From Colletotrichum lupini (lineage: Eukaryota; Ascomycota; Sordariomycetes; Glomerellales; Glomerellaceae): a stretch of DNA of 64,000 nucleotides. The translations under genes and the position numbers were made by a program. Each line of letters begins with the position of its first letter. The stretch's first letter is position 1. Below the pieces are notes generated by a model that saw only the letters and a list, made by a program, of their open reading frames with translations, was not told where the DNA came from and ran no database searches. Where the stretch lies: assembly GCF_023278565.1 (NCBI RefSeq), contig NC_064679.1, positions 2,976,001 through 3,040,000 of the forward strand, in the 5' to 3' direction. Below, piece after piece: positions 58,897-64,000 of this stretch.

Positions 58897-61800
58897 CTAA
58901 GAAGCCGCTGCAGTGCCATTTGCCGCCGCCGCGGCCGGTTTGTCTCCGTTGTGCTTCTTCACTTCTCTGTCCCGCAGGACTCTATACATGGCGCTCAGCC
59001 GATCGCCCGTTACTTCGTTGCTCGTGCTGTCAACTGGCCACAGGTTCGCCAAAAACTCCCTGAGCAAATGTTAGATCTGTATGAGATGTGAAATAGCCGG
59101 CGGAGAAAACTTACCAGAAGCGATTCTTCAGCGCATTGTCTCGCTCCTGAACGAATTCGCGATCCAGGAAGTTGCCAATGACAACCAACTCTTCTCCAAA
59201 TATCTTGGCGCGTTCCTTGCTGGACTTGATCCTCTCCTTCGTCGTGACAAGAATTGCCTCAAAGTTTGCCCGAACCGGTTTGAGCAAGTACCACAACATG
59301 GCATCCGCGTCCTTCTCACGTTCTTCCTTGTTATCGCCCATCTTACGGAGTTGATCAAGTCGGTGAAGGGCTTGATTGCGACGCTCGTTGTCTGGTTGGT
59401 TTGCTCGCGGTGTGTTGCTCGACCTGCGTCGATCATCGCCATGCCGATGATCATCTGCGCGGCGATGTTTGCTACTTCGCTCCCCCTCATCGCGATGCCT
59501 TGGTCTGTCAGCTCGAGGAGACTGTTGCTCATCACCATTACTTTTGGTCCGTCGGGCTTCGTCCGTTCTCCTATGCTTCGGGATACGACCTTCTTCATGG
59601 CCTGAATGCTTCCTTTTGGAGTCAGGTCGCGGCGTGCCTTTCTCATCAGCGTTGCTGCGGCTGCGATGATGATCAGCGTGGCTACGTTCTCTGTCCCGAT
59701 GCGAGCCGCTCTTTTTGAGGGCCGGCGGAGCAGGAGACGCTGCGCCACTGCCTACATCGCTGCGACGGTGTCCATTCGCCAATCGCTTGTTATTGCGATG
59801 GTGATTTTCGACAGTTCTGTGAGCCAATGGGTCACTAGAATGTTTGGCCGCAAGCACAGAGAGCAGGTATTCTGAACGACGAACGAGGTGGACGGCGCCT
59901 GGTGAATTAACACCCTTTTCAGTCGCCTTGTTTCGTTCTTCCTTCTTTTCGATGCGGTGCTCCTCCAGGAAGAATTTGTCCGACATGTCTAGCGTGGCAT
60001 CATCCCGGATTTGAGTCCAAGCCCCAAACCCGTACTTGTCGATGCCAACCAGAAGCATACCATCTTCTCGAGCGCCCCATTCACATGAATAGTGGGCAGC
60101 CTTGGTCGCATCGGCGAGACGGAAGGTCTTAAAGTCATCGCTCTTCCGAATGGTTTGCCTCAGCAGGCGAAGTTGTTGAGGACGTTCGACTGCAGTCTCT
60201 GCGTTCATCTTCCTGACTTCGCCAAAATCAACCAGAACAGCCTTTTTGTCCTTCTTCGTCAGAGACTTGCCAAGTTTTCGCTCGTCGTCCATTAGACGCG
60301 TGTTATTATCATTGAGCGCATCTTCGCATCTCTTGACAAAATCGTCCAGTATAGACTTGAGGAAATCGCGGTCGCGCTCTCCGAGGCGTGCTTCCTGTAC
60401 GATCTCCTCGCCGCGGTCATCCATAGATCCGTATCTGAAGAAAGCTTTGAGAAGGTTTCGCGTCTCCTTCTCGTTGAGTGGGCGCTTGGGGTCAGACAGC
60501 AGGGCGCGTTGCTCCTCGGCTTCTCGGCGTTGTTGTTCCTCCCTTTGTCGTTTCTTTGCAAGACGGTCGGACCTGTCCGTCTCATTTCGATTCTTCATTG
60601 TCGCTCTCCGGGGAGCGCTCTCGGCAGCAACCTTCGCCACATACTCCTCGTTCTTCCGCTGCTCTTCATCAGCCTTGATGACGGCAAGCTCCTCTGCGGG
60701 GATGATCTGGTCCCAGTCAAGGGCCAAGTCGTCCACCTTCACATCGGTGTATTGCATAAAATTGTCCCAGTCAATGCCACCGCTGCTGAGATTCATCTTG
60801 TCATCCACCTTCGTCTTCGTGATTTCGGCATTCTCCAATATGGAATCAATGTCAAGCTGTTCAAGACGCTCTTGATTGCCGCTTTGCTCAAACATCTTCT
60901 GCGAGCGCATCTTGAGAATAAGCTGGATGTCTTCAGCGGAGTTGGGCCCGTCGATCTTCAGACCCTTCTTGTTCATTTCATCACGGAAAGCCTTGCCATC
61001 GTCAGTAACACCAGCTTGAATAGTCAGGTACTCGAGCAAGAGCTTATTGCGAGCACGTTCGAGCACTTCTTCTTCAACGGTCTCCTTTGACACCAAGCGG
61101 TAGATACTGACGGGCTTCTTCTGACCGATACGGTGCGCGCGTCCCATAGCCTGCAAATCAGCCTGGGGATTCCAGTCAGAGTCGAAAATGACTACAGTGT
61201 CGGCCGTCATCAAGTTGATACCCAAACCACCTGCTCTAGTGGAGAGGAGGAAGCAAAAGTCGTCGCTGTCTTCCGCATTGAAGTGGTTGATAGCCATGCG
61301 TCGAGGGCCAGCGGCGATGGTGCCGTCGAGACGCTGAAATTTGTAGCCTCGAAGTGCCATGTAATCGCTGAGAATGTCTAGCATCTTAACCATTTGACTG
61401 AAGACGAGTACTCTGTGTCCATCCTTTTTCAGCTTTGTCAAGAGCTGGTCGAGAAGCATCATTTTTCCACTGCTGGCGATGAGGCCCTTGATCTGGTCTT
61501 CTCGACGGGTGCTGCCGGCGAGAACTCTCTCCTCGGCTCCCGCAAACATGTATGGATGGTTGCTGACTTTCTTCAGCTCCATCATGATGTTCAACAAGGA
61601 GTTCTTCTGGCCGGTTGCGCTGGACAACGCGGCGTAATTCCTTGTAAGAATGTTCTTGTAATAATCCAGCTGCACATCTGAGAGCTCGACACGAATGATT
61701 TTTTCTGTCTTTGGCGGAAGATCAGATTCGACTGTCTCTTTTGTGCGTCGCAAAATGTAAGGGGCGATAGACTTGTGGAGGTCCTGGAGCTTTTCTTGCG

Positions 61801-63921
61801 TATCGTTACCTGCAAGGTCTTCCAACTCTTCGTCGATTACAACCTTGCCAGGGTTGAGAAAGTCCATCAATGCGGACAGCTCGGCTAGATTGTTCTGAAT
61901 AGGGGTGCCCGTAATCAAGATCTTGCAAGGCACGCCGAAGCTCACTAGTCTCGCGTACAGTTGAGACTCCTTGTTCTTCAAACGATGAGCCTCGTCCACA
62001 AGAAGAGCTTGCCACTTGATCTGCTGAAGAAATTGCCAATCTTGGAGAATCATCTCATATGAAGTGATGAGGGCGTTGAACTTTGGCTTCTTGGGGTTGC
62101 CATTGATCATTAGCTCGTTGTCACGAATTGTACTGCGGGAGGCTTCGTTGCCGAGATACACAACGTAGTTCATGTCGGGGGACCAGTTGTCGAAGGTATC
62201 GCCCCATGCCGGGATGACACTCAAAGGGGCAACAATGAGGAAAGGCCCCTCTTGCTCGCGTTCGTTGCGAAGCCAGCTGAGGAATGACACGCTCTGAACG
62301 GTTTTTCCAAGACCCATTTCATCGGCAAGAATGACGTTGTTTGCGCGAGTCCAGTTGAGACACAAAAAGTTCAGGCCTCTGAGTTGGAATGAGCGCAGTT
62401 CACCATTTTTGATGAAGTCGGGTTGCGATTCAAGCTTGGTCATCCTTGTTCGAGTATCCGGATTTGACTCCTTGCGATCAGAGACCCACGAACGAGAAGA
62501 TCGGTCCAAGAATTGATCAATCTTGGCCTGGAAGTCCGCACTGATGGCAGATGCAACTTCCCATGTGCACTCGTCGTAGTAGCAGCCTTTCCACTTGACA
62601 AGGTATTCTGTCTCTTCATCACCGTCGCGAACAGCGACAACTCTGTCCACCTTTGTGAAATCTTCCAGTGCTTCTTCCGCACGCTCACGATCGAGGAAGA
62701 ACTGCTCCTTGGTTTCGGGCGGGATGTCTTCACCATATCGAATCAGGAGCTCGTGCTCCACAATGGTTCTGAAGTAGTTCTCGACTCTACGATAGCCTCG
62801 CATGCTGCGTAGGGTCTCTGCTGTTTCCCAGGTGTCGTGCAAGTGAGACTTGCCTTGCCACTTGACGAAGTATTCGAAGTCGGTTCTGGTTGAGCTCCAA
62901 CTGAGTTCAAGGCCGTCTTTCAGCTTGTGTCGCAGGACCTTATCAATGTATGGGCAGTCGTCTACAACATCTGCCGCATAGTAATTGGGCGTAAGCATGT
63001 CCTCGTCCTCGTCATCGACGTCGCTTTCTTCGTAGGCGCCTCGTTGCACTTGCGCGGCCCGTCTGCTCGACCAACGCTTTTCCGCGAGAAGCGCGCTTGG
63101 CTGGGCCTCACGCTGACGGCGTGCCTTCTTTTGCAGACTTTTCGCGCGCGCACCACCGTAGTTATCAGAGTCGGAGTCCGAATTCGTGGAGGGTTGTCGT
63201 GCAGGTGTACCTCGTTTTGAAGCTATGCGAAGTCAGAATTGATGATATCGATGGCTTTGGAACCCGACGGAGTAAATGCTCACATTGTCTCGACGTCTCA
63301 ACGCGTCTTCTTTTCACCACCCTTCGGTTAGTAGGCACCACATCAGATTCGGATTCATCAGATGAATCGACCTTCATTCCCAAACTGTCAGCGATGGGAC
63401 ATGGCAAGCATCGGATCCTACGTACCATTCTGCGCTGCTGCGTCGGACGGGACTGCGGAGGAAAGTCAGCTTACGGCGTGGTCAATTAGAGCAAGCGTCA
63501 ATCATACACTTCTTCTCAACCCGTACAGTTCTGGATTTGCCTTGATGTAGTCATCCTCTCGGGCAGGAGCTTTCCGCTTCGTGGGCCGTTGAGAATCATT
63601 GGAGTCCGAGTGGACGTCGCCAGCCCCATCGCTTTGGGCAACAGAAGCCGCGTCCTCGTCCATATCGAAGTCGGCATCGTCAGATGCGTTGTTCTCATCG
63701 CCGGAGCTCTCGCTTTCGGCGAAGTCGGGTGCGCCATTCATGTAACCAGACAAGTCGTTGGGATCCGGCGACGGTGACGATGAGGCGAGGCGTGCGGCAT
63801 TATCGTGCATATCTGAGAGGTCACTGTCGCTCTGGTGGCCGGCAGCGACTATTGGGGAGGGAGAACCGCCCTCCGGCGACCCGTACCCGTTGGTGGGACC
63901 GGGTTCGAGGGGGCTAGACAT
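58897..63921 (-). CDS. CHD1: Chromodomain helicase DNA-binding protein 1 (chromatin remodeller)
   Basis: CHD1 is an ATP-driven remodeller that spaces nucleosomes over transcribed genes. Five exons (63921-63508, 63452-63426, 63371-63284, 63222-59115, 59059-58897) encode 1,599 residues with introns of 55, 54, 61 and 55 nt. An acidic disordered N-terminus leads to tandem chromodomains at about 264-335 and 364-420. The Snf2 ATPase has Walker A DEMGLGKT at 477-484 and DEAH at 586-589, and the helicase C lobe contains STRAGGLGINL and a GRAHRIGQ box. A SANT-SLIDE DNA-binding region follows near 1150-1320. An Arg/Ser/His-rich linker precedes the C-terminal CHCT domain at about 1430-1560, whose last helix crosses into exon 5 (RFW then EFLANLWPV). 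The 27-nt exon 2 is inferred from frame and homology. The stop is TAG at 58,897-58,899. Confidence 0.96.
63426..63452 (-). other. 27-nt microexon of CHD1
   Basis: Nine codons (SRPTQQRRM) lie between a CAG acceptor and a GTACGT donor, joining GLRRS of exon 1 to VDSSDESE of exon 3 in phase 0. The flanking introns are 55 and 54 nt with CTGAC branch sites. Confidence 0.7.
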
Positions 63922-64000
63922 GGTGATGGTCTAAGTCGAGGCTGCCTGCTATGGATGGAACGACGTTAGCCAAATGTTTGACCGTCTGAGGACAGAAGCG

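Overview
The window is nuclear DNA of a filamentous ascomycete (Pezizomycotina, most likely a Sordariomycete). The evidence is short introns of about 50-130 nt with GT-AG ends and CTAAC/CTGAC branch sites, pyrimidine-rich leaders, fungal-type genes (Zn2Cys6 regulator, Uds1-like septation protein, Mediator Med16), and a 16.3-kb AT-rich block whose CpA/TpG dinucleotides are almost gone. That last feature is the mark of repeat-induced point mutation (RIP).

Left arm (1-29.5 kb, normal composition). A phosphoacetylglucosamine mutase gene (+) faces a large coiled-coil Uds1-like gene (-). About 7.7 kb without a recognisable gene follows, then a Zn2Cys6 transcription factor (+). It converges on a run of three minus-strand genes: PRMT1-type arginine methyltransferase, family X DNA polymerase (Pol4/lambda-like), and a Mep2-type ammonium transporter. 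From 26.0 to 29.5 kb no gene is supported.

Centre (29.5-45.8 kb). This is an AT-rich, RIP-degraded block made mainly of two adjacent Gypsy-type LTR retrotransposons, both on the minus strand. Element 1 (about 30.05-37.54 kb) has 227-bp LTRs, and its internal region is interrupted by a 1.15-kb unclassified insertion. That insertion is bounded by a 15-bp direct repeat, ends in a GC-rich hairpin and carries a damaged 170-codon frame. Element 2 (37,555-45,652) has 189-bp LTRs and a perfect TTATC target duplication. It also carries about 2.3 kb of extra sequence between integrase and the 3' LTR, with an antisense reading frame bracketed by two polypurine-tract-like repeats.

Right arm (45.8-64 kb). 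After about 3 kb of sparse sequence come three genes of chromatin and transcription: Mediator MED16 (-; seven exons, one GC-AG intron), an Hst3/Hst4-type sirtuin (+) and the chromatin remodeller CHD1 (-; five exons, one of only 27 nt). The last two converge. The genes look like ordinary housekeeping loci. The unusual biology lies in the RIPed block: a nested insertion of unknown class and an antisense accessory ORF in a Gypsy element. All exon joins below were read by eye from splice sites and frame and have no transcript support.
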